Origin: Ligustrum vulgare
Taxonomy: Eukaryota; Streptophyta; Magnoliopsida; Lamiales; Oleaceae
DNA length: 64,000 bases
Reading direction: 5' to 3'
Assembly: GCA_963555705.1 (NCBI GenBank)
Contig: OY743171.1
Span: forward strand, 21,389,352 to 21,453,351
Shown: positions 22,395 to 33,479 of the stretch, in pieces
How the letters are laid out: each line of letters begins with the position of its first letter
Position numbering within the stretch: the stretch's first letter is position 1
Translations under genes and position numbers: made by a program
Notes under the pieces: generated by a model
Told to the model about the DNA's origin: nothing
The model's database searches: none
Seen by the model: only the letters and a program-made list of their open reading frames with translations

Positions 22395-25178
22395 ATGGAA
22401 AGAGTTGGGGGAACGGGTTCACAAGAAATGTTAGCAATGGCGGTTCCCGTCAGAGGTTTCTGCCCCATCTCTTTATCGGTTTTTAGTTCCCGCTTCTTTA
22501 GGGAGCAGATTAAGAGGAGGAATAGGAAAACTAGCGGTATAATTTATTTGAGTTATTCTGACAGCGAAGAAGGGAGAAACCAGAACTACATGGCCCATTT
22601 GTCATCCGAAGAGGAATCCGCACTAAGAGAACTTCGAAGCAAACGTGATAGAGACATGGGGAGAGAGGGAGCAACGGGTTCTTCTTCTGGCCCACAAGAT
22701 CTTGATTTGGGCAACAGGGCCCCTTTCCGGGCACATAGAGAGGAGCTGGGGCTCTCAGGGGAGGAAATAGCCCAGGTCGAAAATTGGGTGGACCAGGTAA
22801 ATAGGCTATCAGGACATCATGTGGACCCCGATCCAAACTCAGATTTGTGGGAGAGCAGCGAGGTTGCTACCGAAATTCGAGGAGTTGATATGGCTTGTGC
22901 CTCGGCGAAGTTCAGGATGCCAGAAGGGATCCGTTTAGTGCATCCTACACCTTCTTGTCGACCATGCATTCCTCCTCCAGGCCAAGCAGCTATATGTTAC
23001 GACGCTTTATCCTGTGGGATGAGGTTACCTCTGCATCCTTTCTTCAGGTCCTTACTTAGGAGCTCCAACTTGTGCCCCTACCAGTTGGCACCCAACTTTT
23101 GGACACAGGCCGTGGGCGCTTGGCTGGTGTGGCAAGAGGTCAACCCCGATTATCCTATCTCACTACACATTATTCATACCTTGTACACTCTGAAGAAATC
23201 GGTGAGAAGGGAGAGGGACGTGAGACCAGATGTGAAGGACTGGTATTACTTGTCTCCTAGGGGCTCATATCCTCCCGTCATTACTGGCCAACCTACTTCT
23301 ATAAAGAACTGGAGGAGTCAATGGTTCTGGGTGGCTGGGGAGTGGCAAAATTCTCCTGTGGACCCAAGTCCAGAAATTTCAGTTCCCCGAACTCTTTCCA
23401 CTCCTAGTGAGTCTTGTGTTCGCTTTAGTGTCCTTAAGCGCCATGTGTCACTTGTTTTTTTTTTTATACACCTCTCTTCGTTGCTTACTAACGTGTCACT
23501 GGTTTTTGACAGGGGACACTTTTGCTCGCCTCCTCCCTGACGCAGACCTAGCGGCAATGAGGCGTTTGTTTGCTTACAAGGGCACCTTCCAAGGGGTCAT
23601 TCATCAAAACAAGCTATTTGTTAAACACGGTCTTATGCGAGTCATGAGTAAGTTCGTTTCCTTATTACTATTTCATCTTATGCTTTGTCTGCTTGCAGCC
23701 TCATTTTTCTTTCTTTCTTGTCAGGTTCCAAGGATTTTCCAAAGATTTCTCTAAAGGGGCTTATGGCTACGAAGATCCCCCCTGCACTCCGTCATGGCAG
23801 CGAAGTTGAGAGAAAACAGAAGGTGGTATTGGCCAACCTGCAAGTTGGGGTGGCAAAAGAGGTGTCCGAGGCGTCTACGGCCCAACTTCAGGGGCCTCTA
23901 CCAGCCCTACTGCCACCACCTACTCTGCTGCCTGTGGGTCCCCAGCAACCTAGCACAGAAAAGGGGACTGATCCTAAGGGAGTCCTTCCAAAGGGGAAGG
24001 GGAAAAGGTCAGATAGGGGCGGATCTAAGAGGGACAAGGAGGCTAAGGGTGCCTCGGTTCCTCCTCCCTTGTCCGAGGACACGTTTGAACCTGCCCCTGA
24101 AGAGGAGCCTGCCCCTCTGAAGAGACTCAGAAGAGGTAAGGGCAAAGAATCCACCTCTGCGCCTCCGCCTCCCCTGCTAGAAGACCTGGAGGATGAGCCT
24201 TCTGTGCCCATTCCAGGCTTGGCCTATGAGGTGACACCGGAGGGGGCAGAAGAACTTGGACATATTAAAACAAGCGTTCTCCCCAAAGATGTCACTTTCA
24301 GCCCTTCTCTATTTGACTCCCCCAGTTCTCCTCCAGCCCGGGCCGCCTTCATTACTGAGCAGTTTTGGATAGAGGGCTGGTCTGCTTTCTCCTCCAGCGT
24401 TAGTCCGTCTCGGAAGTTGCTCGCCACCAAGGCCATGAATGCCAGGGCGTTGGCCCTTATTGACGAGGTGGAGTCGTCTGTGGATGAGGCGCAGAGGGAC
24501 AAAAAGAATGCTGAGACTGCTCTCCGGCACGCGGACAATATGCTCAAGGAGATCAATGACCTCAAGGCCCAGCTATCTATAGCCCGCAAATCTTCTTCAG
24601 AAGAGAGGGCTAATGCGAAGCGCCTCCAAGAGGACAACGACAAATTGAAACATGACCTCCATGCCTCCGAATCAGACGTGGCGGCCTTATGCAAAAAATT
24701 GGATGACTCCAACCGTGCACAGTCTATTGCCTCTGAGGCCCTGGCCGCCGCCAATGCAGCCAAGTTGAAGCTAGAAGCTGAAGTGGCAGAAGTAAATGAA
24801 AAGCTGGGGAGGGAGCTGGAGGCTAGGAAGAAAGCTGAGGAGGATTACACTTCCCTGGAGAAACATATTGACTCCAGAATTTCTGAGGCCTTGGAGCGTA
24901 CCATTGCGGCTAGGGTGCAGGAGGTTCTGGGTGAAGAAGTTTCGAAGGCAGTTCAGAACTTCAAGGATACTTTCGAAGATACCCCAGAATACGAGGCTAT
25001 GCAGAGGGTCTTTGGGATCTTGGGGGCCAGAATGGCCTTAGGGGATGTGAAGGAAGCTTTTCCGACACTGGACCTGTCCTCCATTGAAGCTTTTTACCCC
25101 GAGCCTCAAGGTAATCCTGCGGATCCTCTGGGCGTGTCTGATAAAGGCCCCTTGGAAGATGTCCCTCCTCCACAATAG
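22395..25178 (+). CDS. Antisense accessory ORF of the Tat gypsy element: gypsy-type putative transposase domain plus coiled coil (three exons, 866 aa)
   Basis: Predicted exons are 22395-23406, 23513-23647 and 23725-25178, with introns of 106 and 77 bp. Both introns are GT...AG, and the joined frame is open for 867 codons including the stop. The start is the ATG at 22395 (MERVGGTG) after an A-rich stretch. About residues 155-340 resemble Pfam 'putative gypsy type transposon' (PF04195), with FRMPEGIRL, MRLPLHPFFRSLLR and YQLAPNFWTQAVGAWLVW. The middle is rich in Pro, Lys and Glu with possible nuclear-localisation clusters (KGKRSDRGGSKRDK). A long heptad-rich coiled coil then spans about residues 610-780 (DEVESSVDEAQRDKKNAET onward). 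Function is unknown; such antisense ORFs are reported in Tat-lineage elements. It is remarkable that this gene is undamaged while gag-pol is not. Splicing is predicted only. Confidence 0.72.
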
Positions 25179-25263
25179 TCCTCTTCTGCATTTGTTAGCT
25201 TTAGTTTTTTTTTTTTTTTGTAAGTCCCCCGGCACTTCATATTGTGGACGTCTCATTTTTATG

Positions 25264-25543
25264 AATGAAGCAGTTTATTCATATTTTGGTGCAGCAACGT
25301 TTTTTCTTTACTGCTTATGAATGAATATTTCCAAGTACGAGTAGTTCGTAATTGTTTGACGATATGCGGGTATCTGTAAATGTCTGTAAATGTTTGACGA
25401 TATGCGAGTATCTAAATGAAGCAGTTTATTCATATTTTGGTGCAGCAACGTTTTTTCTTTACTGCTTATGAATGAGTATTTCCAAGTACGAGTAGTTCGT
25501 AATTGTTTGACGATATGCGGGTATCTGTAAATGTCTGTAAATG
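25264..25543 (+). repeat. 151-bp tandem duplication downstream of the antisense gene
   Basis: AATGAAGCAGTTTATTCATA begins at 25264 and again at 25415. The two copies are near-identical through the motif TTTGACGATATGCGGGTATC, which itself occurs a third time between them. The duplication sits in the likely 3' UTR of the antisense gene. The remaining 25544-26135 shows no coding sequence on either strand. Confidence 0.85.
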
Positions 25544-26135
25544 TCTAGTCCCTCAGATTTAACGAGCTTAATACGTTCACGCTTGCGGGTTAAATCTGAT
25601 GTCGACCAACTTTTGAGCAACTTTTACCTTACATTTAGTAACACCTCTTACAAATTTGCATTAACTTCTGTTTGTGGCGTGCCTATTTTCAATCTATAAT
25701 TTCAACGACGTGCGCTTATGTTTTTACAACAGAAATAATATAGGGACTTTTACGTTTGAATCCACAGTATTTAGTACGCATATGTCTTGTGAGTGTTTCG
25801 CTTAAGTGTATACATGAAAGTATCAACCACTTTGCGGAAACATTTAATATTTCGTGCGAAAGAGCACCCCGTATGTGCGAACTAATTTATCGTTTTTAGA
25901 ACTTTGGTTCATGTGACAATGTCTGAGGCACTTACGTCTGAGTTTGCATGGATTTCAGAAATAATACAGTGATCGACGTGTGGGCTTTACAAGAGTCCCT
26001 TGTTTTTAACAATTTCATGCATGACGAATACAATTTCATGGCTAATTAGTATTTTGGTGCAATCCTCATCCTAATTAACTAGCGATTTCATACAATCATG
26101 TGACAACGTTGTGCCTCGTTGAAGTGGAATTTGAC

Positions 26136-28331
26136 TTATTGAAAATAGCGACGAAGGTGATCTGTGTTCCAAAGATTACACAAAGGTACCCCGGACAAAT
26201 CTTCAATTATGTAAGTACCAGGTACCACCTCGGCTGTGATCCTGTAAGGGCCTTCCCAATTGGGACCCAAAGTCCCTACTCCTGGTTCTTGAGTTGAAGG
26301 AAGAACCTTTTTTAGGACTAAGTCTCCAATATTAAAGCGTCGCCCTTTCACCCTTTTATTGTAGTATCGAGCCATCTTTTCCTGGTATCTGGCCATCACC
26401 ACTTGAGAATCGTTCCGTTTCTCCATGAGGAAATCCAAACCGGCCCTTTGTGCTTCTTCATTTCTCACTTCGTCGTTATTAATCTGTCGAAGTGAGGGTA
26501 CCCCAATTTCGACGGGACATACCGCCTCGGCGCCATTTTCCAATGAGAACGGAGTTTCACCAGTTGCGGTGTGAGAAGTGGTGCGAAGCGCCCAAAGCAC
26601 TTGCGGGAGCTCATCTACCCATGCGCCCTTTTTGGACTCCAACTTCCTTTTCAGGGTGTTTTTTATGGTTTTGTTCACTGCTTCCACTTGCCCATTGGCC
26701 TGCGGGTGATGTGGAGATGAAAACAGCTTTCTAATTCCCAAATCACCACACAACTCGTCCACGCTTCTATTTTTAAACTGTTTAGCATTGTCACTAACCA
26801 GTGAATGGGGTACCCCAAACCGGCATATGATATTCTTCCAAATGAACTTGGTGGTGTTGGCCTCGGTGATTCTCATAAGTGGTTCAGCCTCGACCCACTT
26901 GGTGAAATAGTCAATTGCTACTATAGCAAAGCAATTATTTCCGGCTCCCCTAGGCATAGGACCTATAATATCAACCCCCCATTTTGAAAAAGGCCAAGGG
27001 CTGGTCACCACGGTTAGCCTGTGATGTGGCTGATGCAGTATGGTTGCGTGTCTTTGGAATTTATCACACTTGCGCACAAAGTCATGAGAGTCCTTTCGCA
27101 TAGTGGGCCAAAAATACCCCTGTTTGAGGGCTTTCCGAGCTAGCGATAGTGCCCCGGCATGGTTGCCACATATACCTTCATGGATTTCCCTCATTACATA
27201 TCGCCCTTCCTCAGGCCCAACACATCTTAGCAACGGGGAGGTGAAACTCCGTTTATAAAGTAGATCATCCAAGAGTACGAAATTGGCAGCATACCTTTGC
27301 AATTTCCGAGCTGCTTCAGGCTCGTTTGGCACTGTCTGGTGCCTCAAATATGCAATCAGCGGATTCATCCAGGATCTCTCTTCCTCTACCATCAAAATCT
27401 CTGGTCCTGGCTCAATAGAGGAGGTCAACATGCGCTCAACCGGAATCAGATTATATAGCTCCGCATCACTGCTGCTTGCTAGTTTGGACAGAGTATCAGC
27501 GTTGGAGTTTTTTGTTCTGGGGATGTGCCGCAATTCCATTTCTTCAAAGTGTACCGCCAAATCTCTTACTTTCTTCAAGTAAGCAACCATAGAGGGTTCT
27601 TTGGCAGAAAATTTCCCATTGAATTGATTTACAACGAGCTGCGAATCGCTGTTCGCCACTATGGACTTGATCTTTAAAGCTTTGGAAAGTCTTAACCCAG
27701 CTAACAACGCCTCGTACTCAGCAATGTTGTTCGAGGCTTTGAACTCGAAGCGGATTGCGCTATGTAGTTTAAACCCTTCCGGGCTAATTAATAATATGCC
27801 CGCACCGGATCCCTCCTTAGCCGAGGACCCGTCAACAAATAATTTCCACTCCTGGCTAACCTCTGTGTTATCAATCATTTCGACCTCCGGCGGGTGTGTG
27901 AATTCGACTACGAAGTCAGCCAAAGCTTCGGCCTTTATCGCAGTCCGAGGCGCATAGTGTATGTCAAACTGGCTTATTTCTATTGCCCATTTCAGTAATC
28001 TCCCAGATACATCTGGTTTTTGCAACACTTGTCTCATGGGAAAGTCGGTGAGCACGTGTATGGAGTGTGCTTGAAAGTAGGGGCGAAGTTTGCGAGAAGC
28101 GGTGAGTAGTGAAAGGGCAAGTTTCTCCATATCTGGGTAGCGTGTCTCCGCATCTAGCATGGCTTTACTCACGTAATATACTGGAAATTGATTCCCCTCC
28201 TCTTCTCTGACCAACACGGAGCTAACAGCCTCTTTGGACACAGCCAAATACAAGTAGAGAGGCTCGCCAGCCTTTGGCTTTGATAGCAATGGGGGTCGTC
28301 CCAAAGATGCTCTCAGGTCGGCGAAGGCCTA
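26136..28331 (-). pseudogene. Gypsy pol, C-terminal part: RNase H, second RNase H and integrase
   Basis: The minus-strand frame is continuous with the RT frame but separated from it by a TAG at 28329-28331. The first RNase H reads LYLYLAVSKEAVSSVLVREEE. A second RNase H domain starts EWKLFVDGSSAKEGSGAGI and includes ADTLSKLA; two RNase H domains in series are diagnostic of Tat elements. Integrase follows, with an H-H-C zinc region (HEGICGNHAG ... RKCDKFQRHA), core residues WGVDIIGPM, VSDNAKQF and NGQVEAVNKT, then a GPYRI motif in the C-terminal domain. The zinc-finger CxxC reads CxxF here, and the usual SDNGTQF box reads SDNAKQF, both likely damaging. The frame itself is open for 722 codons. 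Confidence 0.9.
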
Positions 28332-29371
28332 CTCACACTCCGGTGTCCACTGGAATCGTTTCCCCCCTTTTAGGATTTTGAAAAATGGCAAGCATTTGTC
28401 TGTGGATTTGGAGACAAATCGATTCAGGGCTGCGATTCTTCCCGTTAAGCTTTGCACCTCCTTTGGATTTCGAGGCGATTGCATGTTTAACAAAGCATCG
28501 ATTTTTTCGGGATTAGCTTCGATTCCTCTTTTATTCACCATGAACCCAAGAAATTTTCCAGATGCTACTCCAAATGCACACTTCGCCGGGTTGAGCTTCA
28601 TCCGATATTTCCTCAAAACATCGAAGGCCTCTGACAAATGGCGGATATGATCCGCGGCGACCATACTTTTGACCAACATGTCATCAACATACACCTCCAT
28701 GGTGTTTCCCAATTGTTTTACAAACATGCGATTCACTAGCCTCTGATAGGTAGCTCTCGCATTTTTGAAGCCGAACGGCATTGCTTTGTAGCAATAGAGT
28801 CCTCTATCTGTTATAAACAAGGTATGATCCTCGTCCGATTCGCACATGGGGATCTGATTGTATCCAGAGTAAGCATCCATGAAGCTCAGGAGCTCATGCC
28901 TTGCCGTAGAGTCGACCAATTGATCGATCCGGGGCAGTGGAAAGCTGTCTTTTGGACATGCCTGGTTCAAATTCGAAAAATCAATACATACTCTAAGCTT
29001 CCCATTGTGTTTTGGTACTAAAATAGGGTTTGATACCCACTTCGGATAGCGCGATTCTCTGATGAAGCCATTTTTCAATAGCTTCGTGACCTCGTCTTTC
29101 AAGGCCTCATACTTGTCTGAACTCATAGGTCTTCTCTTCTGCCTATGCACAGGGCTTCGTGGATCAACCTGAAGTCTGTGACATGCCTCCTTAGGATCAA
29201 TCCCAACCATGTCGCCATGCTTCCATGCGAATACATCGAGGTTTTGACGTAGGAAGTCCTTTAATTGACTCTTGTATTCGGTTGGCGAGTCCAGTCCGAC
29301 CTGTAATTCCTTGATTGGGTCTAGTGGGTCTACGCCGAAGCACTCCAACCTTTCGGCCGGGGTGGGCAATT
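28329..29371 (-). pseudogene. Gypsy pol, reverse transcriptase part
   Basis: About 346 minus-strand codons. RT motifs are NPILVPKHNGKLRVCIDFSN, ACPKDSFPLPRIDQ, MDAYSGYNQIPM and MPFGFKNARATYQRLVN, with the catalytic box VYVDDMLVKS near residue 227. The tail enters the RNase H linker (RFQWTPECE) and stops at a TAG at the position of a commonly conserved glutamine. Upstream, a TGA immediately precedes QLPTPAERL and the protease lies in another frame, so pol is broken on both sides. Confidence 0.9.
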
Positions 29372-29515
29372 GTCACCTGCCATCCTGGGGTCTAGATCTG
29401 CTAAATCCTCTTCTAGGATCATCGTGACATCCTTGTCTCCAGATGGCCCTTCACCCAATCTTTCAGGGTCTGGAGCAGCCTCGGCCATGGCTACATCACT
29501 GATCATGTTTAAGCT

Positions 29516-29971
29516 TCAATCTTGAAACTTCCGGATTGCATTTGTGTAACAAGCCCGGGATTCTGTTTGGCTTCCCCTCACAGTTGCAACGTCATGCTCC
29601 GTAGGGAACTTCATGCAAATGTATTTGGTATGCGTTACAGCCCCCAAGTCAATGAGACCAGGCCTCCCAATTGAGCCATGATAGGAGGAGATTTTGTCAA
29701 CCACCAAGAATTCCATAGGGATTCTGGAGAGGGTCGGGGCTTGCCCTACTTCAGTCATAAGGGTTATGGACCCTCTGAGGGTTATGCTGTCCCCGGTGAA
29801 TCCGTATATCGGATCAGGGACCGGAATGAGGGGAGTGCTGATCCCCATCTTATCAAAAGTTACTCCGTAAATCACATTTATCGAGGCACCATCATCCACC
29901 ATCATCCGTGATAGCCCATTTCGAGCCACCACCACCCTAATAACCAATGCGTCGTTTTGTGGGAAGTGCAC
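29516..29971 (-). pseudogene. Gypsy retropepsin-like protease region
   Basis: A minus-strand frame of about 151 codons with the aspartic-protease motif MMVDDGASINVIY, a variant of the Tat-type VD(N/G)G(A/S)S. YGFTGDSITLRGSITL and FLVVDKISSYHGSIGRPGL follow, matching retropepsin folds of plant gypsy elements. It processes Gag-Pol in functional relatives. It lies in a different frame from both gag (ending 30076) and RT (29369), implying at least two frame changes. Confidence 0.85.
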
Positions 29972-30075
29972 TCCAACGGCATCGTCTTATGTGAAGGTGA
30001 TAGGTTCCGTCCGAGATACCCCCACAGGATGGGAGTGGATATGATAATTCACGTTGGCGGGCTGCTTGGCCTCTC

Positions 30076-32103
30076 TTATATACCTCTTTTGGGAGTTGCT
30101 TGTCCTCCCACCTGGGTGGGGGCCTCCCAATATTGTGTCATTTCACGGATGGGGAGGTCGGCCACAGGCATAGGTGGTTCCCGTGTGTCTTTGGCATGTG
30201 CCGAGGCGGTGTCTTGGCCCTTATTCCTGTCTCTTTGACGATTATCAATTCTTTCCTTAGTTGAGTTCTTCCACGGAGCTCTCCTATCAGCTCGGTTGAA
30301 CTTCTGGCCACCAAATTTTTGTGTCCGCCCTGTGTCAGGGGGAAAGTCACTTCTACTTCTCCCCTGTGCCTTTTGGTCGGCTAGCATGTGGATTTCTCTG
30401 CAATCCTCTGTTGCGTGACCGTAATATCTGTGGTAGGCACAGTAAGCCCCAATCATGGGCTGTTTTCCACTTTGGCCGCTTTCCACTCTCCCTTGAGCCG
30501 TGTGAGGATTTTGAGAAGGGGTGTTAGAGTGTAAGTGAGGGATAGCCTCCGTGATTTCTGCTGCAAAGCTAGATCCCGTCCCCGGGAATGGCCGAGGCGC
30601 GCCTCTTCGGTTACCGCCAATCCTATCCTTGTTTCCTCCCTTTTTGGGGTCCGCTTCGTTGGGATATCCAAGGTTGTATCTCCCTTGGGGGTGATTATCT
30701 CTGGCCCTAGCCATTTCCTCTGATACAATCTCTTCCTTCATCAGGTCTACCAGGGTATTGTAATCTCTTGGTTTCCTGCTCCGGACATCCCTCCAAAACA
30801 TGCTGGTCATATCTAGCCCTCCTTTTAGGGCGGAGAACATCTCCGCTTCTATGATATTTTCGCAGATATGCATTTCTTCAGTGAATCTAGCTAGGTAACT
30901 TTTCAGAGATTCGTCCCTTCCCTGCCTCAGATCCTGAAGGCGTTGGAGTGGGAGTTGACCAGGCCTGGAAAAAACAAAGCCATTCTTAAAAGCAGTTTTC
31001 ATATCCCTCCAACTGTGGAAGCTGCCAGGAGGGAGTTTTTTATACCATCGTATAGCACTTCCCTCAAGGGTTAAAGCAAAAGCTTTACATTTCAGTGCCG
31101 GGGTGGCCCCAGCTATTTCCATGCTGGCGCGGTAATTTAACAGGTGATCATCAGGATCACCTCGGCCAGAATACTTTGCTATTTTCGGCATTTCAAAGTC
31201 ATGGGAGACGGGGCATCTACGGAGGCCCTCTGTGAAGGGACTTACTTCCTCTTCGTCATCCAATTCGTACGACGGCAGCTCGCTGTTCTCATCATGACCG
31301 GAATACTCCGGATCACGGTATTGGCCATAGAGCGGTGGAGCGTACTCCTACCCTTGCGGTGGTGGAACGCGACCGTAGTTTGGCCTTTCATGGCTCTGTA
31401 ACTCATTGCGAGGATTAGTCCGAACTGCTTCAGCTCTTCTTTCTTGCCTATTCCTAGGCTCATGTGCTGATGCCATCCTTTCTCCTCCCATACCTCGTTG
31501 GTTCCTGTACATTTGACCCTGCGATAAGGCTTCTTCAGCGCGTCGCTCGCGCCTATTTCTAGGCTCTGCGGCATTGTGCCGACCTGGGTCTGTTTGTCCC
31601 CGTCGTTGTCCCCTGAATAACCCTCCTATTTGGCTGAAAATACTGCCGGAATTTGCGGGAGAAGCCTCCCTGTGTCTAGCTGGGAGTGGGTTTTGTTCCC
31701 CATGTGTTTCATGCTCTGGGTCTCGCTCGTAGAAGGGCTCGGATTCCACTTCGGCGTATGCCTGCGGGTCCTGATAATAATAAGATACAGTGGCCGCCTC
31801 AGATGGTGAATAATGTGGCTGTGAGTATTGCTGAGGCATCGCAGGTTCGTTCACAACATACCCTCTGGCCATAAAGGCATTCATTGCAGCAGTTTGTTCT
31901 ATTTGCTGCCTCTGCATCTCCAGCATTTGGGCCGCCATGAGTGTCATGTCTCGTATCATGCGGCGATTTCGGTGCCGGCGAGGTGGATTAGGTTGTGCCA
32001 CCTCCTCGTTGGCGTTTTCATGGGGTTCTTGAGGAACTTCGTCCTCGCTGTGTCGGCCACTTCTTCCCCTACGGGGGTTAAAATCACTATCACTTTCATT
32101 CAT
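30076..32103 (-). pseudogene. Gypsy gag, interrupted by one TAG
   Basis: It starts at the ATG complementary to 32101-32103 (MNESDSDFNPRRGRSG). An acidic/arginine-rich N-terminus is followed by a TAG at 31348-31350; the same frame then continues to 30076. The retrotransposon gag domain is clear (FEMPKIAKYSGRGDPDDHL, FALTLEGSAIRWYKKLP, LARFTEEMHICENI). A zinc knuckle variant CAYHRYYGHATEDC lies near residue 275 of the second part. Gag forms the particle and binds RNA in active relatives. Apart from the single stop, about 675 codons are open, suggesting recent inactivation. Confidence 0.9.
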
Positions 32104-32230
32104 ATTTCAGAAGAATTTCTGGTCTTAGATTGCTTTTCAAGGATAAATAGACCTTTGTCTCGCTGCTTCAAACCTTTTTCAAGGTTCTTAAACTTATGTT
32201 TCAAAGTTCTTTACCTTTTTCAAGGGTGAT

Positions 32231-32493
32231 CCAGCTTATCTTTCACAGCTCCTACCTTTTTCAAGGCCAACCAGCTTATCTTTCAAAGCTCCTACCTTTT
32301 TCAAGGCGAACCAGCTTATCTTTCAAAGCTCCTACCTTTTTCAAGGCGAACCAGCTTATCTTTCAAAGCTCCTACCTTTTTCAAGGCGTACCAGCTTATC
32401 TTTCAAAGCTCCTACCTTTTTCAAGGCGAACCAGCTTATCTTTCAAAGCTCCTACCTTTTTCAAGGCGAACCAGCTTATCTTTCAAAGCTCCT
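32231..32493 (-). repeat. 40-bp tandem repeat in the gypsy leader
   Basis: About 6.5 copies of a 40-bp unit (CCAGCTTATCTTTCAAAGCT then CCTACCTTTTTCAAGGCGAA) lie between the primer site and gag. Central copies are identical; the outer ones differ by a base or two. On the element's sense strand this is a purine-rich leader repeat. The apparent + strand protein through it is simply a 40-bp periodic frame. Confidence 0.95.
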
Positions 32494-32600
32494 TGCAGTT
32501 ATCCGCTCTATTTATTGTAAGAGGTTATTCGTTCTTTTTCAGAACTACCTTTCTATGTGTGGCTTCTTACCATGTGTTTTCGTGGTTAGCAGTATGGCTT

Positions 32601-32616
32601 CCCACAGACGGCGCCA
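32601..32616 (-). promoter_or_regulatory. Primer binding site of the gypsy element
   Basis: On the minus strand TGGCGCCGTCTGTGGG follows the 5' LTR after a TTT spacer. The first nine bases match the 3' end of plant tRNA-Asp (TGGCGCCGTTGCCGGGG as primer site); the rest is diverged. Confidence 0.7.
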
Positions 32617-32619
32617 AAA

Positions 32620-33299
32620 TGTTGACCACAAAATTCGGCTGGACTTTGGACCAACACGTCTCAGCTCCTCCCTCTTTGACACGTGGATCTCCTGCGCACT
32701 AGGACAAACAGTCAGCTTGCAAAGGGGGCCGAGGTGGCTCCCGTTTGCACTCCGATACCTAAGTCAGTACTCATTTTAGGCGAATATATATATATATTGG
32801 GTGCGGGAAATATAAGTGTGTAAAAGAGAGAAAAGGGAGTGAGAGAAATATAGAGTTAAGAGTGAGAAAATTGCTAACCCCCCCCCCCTTGGAGACAATT
32901 GTGCTTCATTTATAGAGGAACTTCTTGTCTTGGATTACGACACGTGGCATACTTTACACTTGTCACCACCCTAGCTCATGGAAGTGACAACCTTGCTTTT
33001 TAACCGTAATCATTGCTACATTTGATAGGGGATGGGCGCCTGTCACGTCTTGGTAAAGAAAGTGTCCCATCACTGACTCTATCTCTCTTTTGGTCAACGC
33101 CATAAAGCACCCCAGCTGAGTATAAAGCACATCGGATGGTGCGTTAACCAGGTCGGCTAAAAAGGTTTGCTTGACGTACCACCTCGGCAATCATCCCAGG
33201 TGATGCTTTAGGCCTTTAGTGGTAGGTCAAGGTCCGTTGGGCCACTATTGGACCTTCGCTGGTGGATCACTGTACCTTTCTCCGGGCCCGGATTCAACA
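32620..33299 (-). repeat. 5' LTR of the Tat-type gypsy element
   Basis: A 680-bp repeat, the partner of 20935-21613. The AT run at about 32783-32798 could serve as TATA box on the minus strand. Flanked on the right by the ACACC duplication. Confidence 0.95.
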
Positions 33300-33479
33300 A
33301 CACCCACCCCTACTTTTAAATATCTAAATTCAAAAATCAGGTGAAACCTAAATAAATTCAAATTTCAGGTTTTATTAAGATTTTAATAATTAATTAATAA
33401 ATCTGAATAATTTAAAATTAAACTAATTATTCATCTCAAAGTCACACAACACCATATGAAACCCTAATTATTTTCTCAC

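Larger units (their letters stand above)
20935..33299 (-). mobile_element. Complete Ty3/gypsy retrotransposon, Tat/Retand-type, with antisense gene
   Basis: A 12,365-bp element is flanked by the 5-bp duplication ACACC (20930-20934 and 33300-33304). LTRs of about 680 bp begin TGTTGACC and end TTCAACA. Minus-strand order is 5' LTR (right), primer site, leader with 40-bp repeats, gag, protease, RT, RNase H, second RNase H and integrase. A + strand gene then lies between integrase and the 3' LTR (left). Dual RNase H, the YVDDMLVKS RT box and an extra antisense ORF after pol are established traits of the Tat lineage. By eye the LTRs differ at about 12-13 of 680 sites plus small indels, a fairly recent insertion. 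Confidence 0.95.

Noticed and set aside
32196..32702. 168-residue repetitive + strand protein
   Set aside because: It is the translation of the 40-bp leader repeat array of a minus-strand retroelement.
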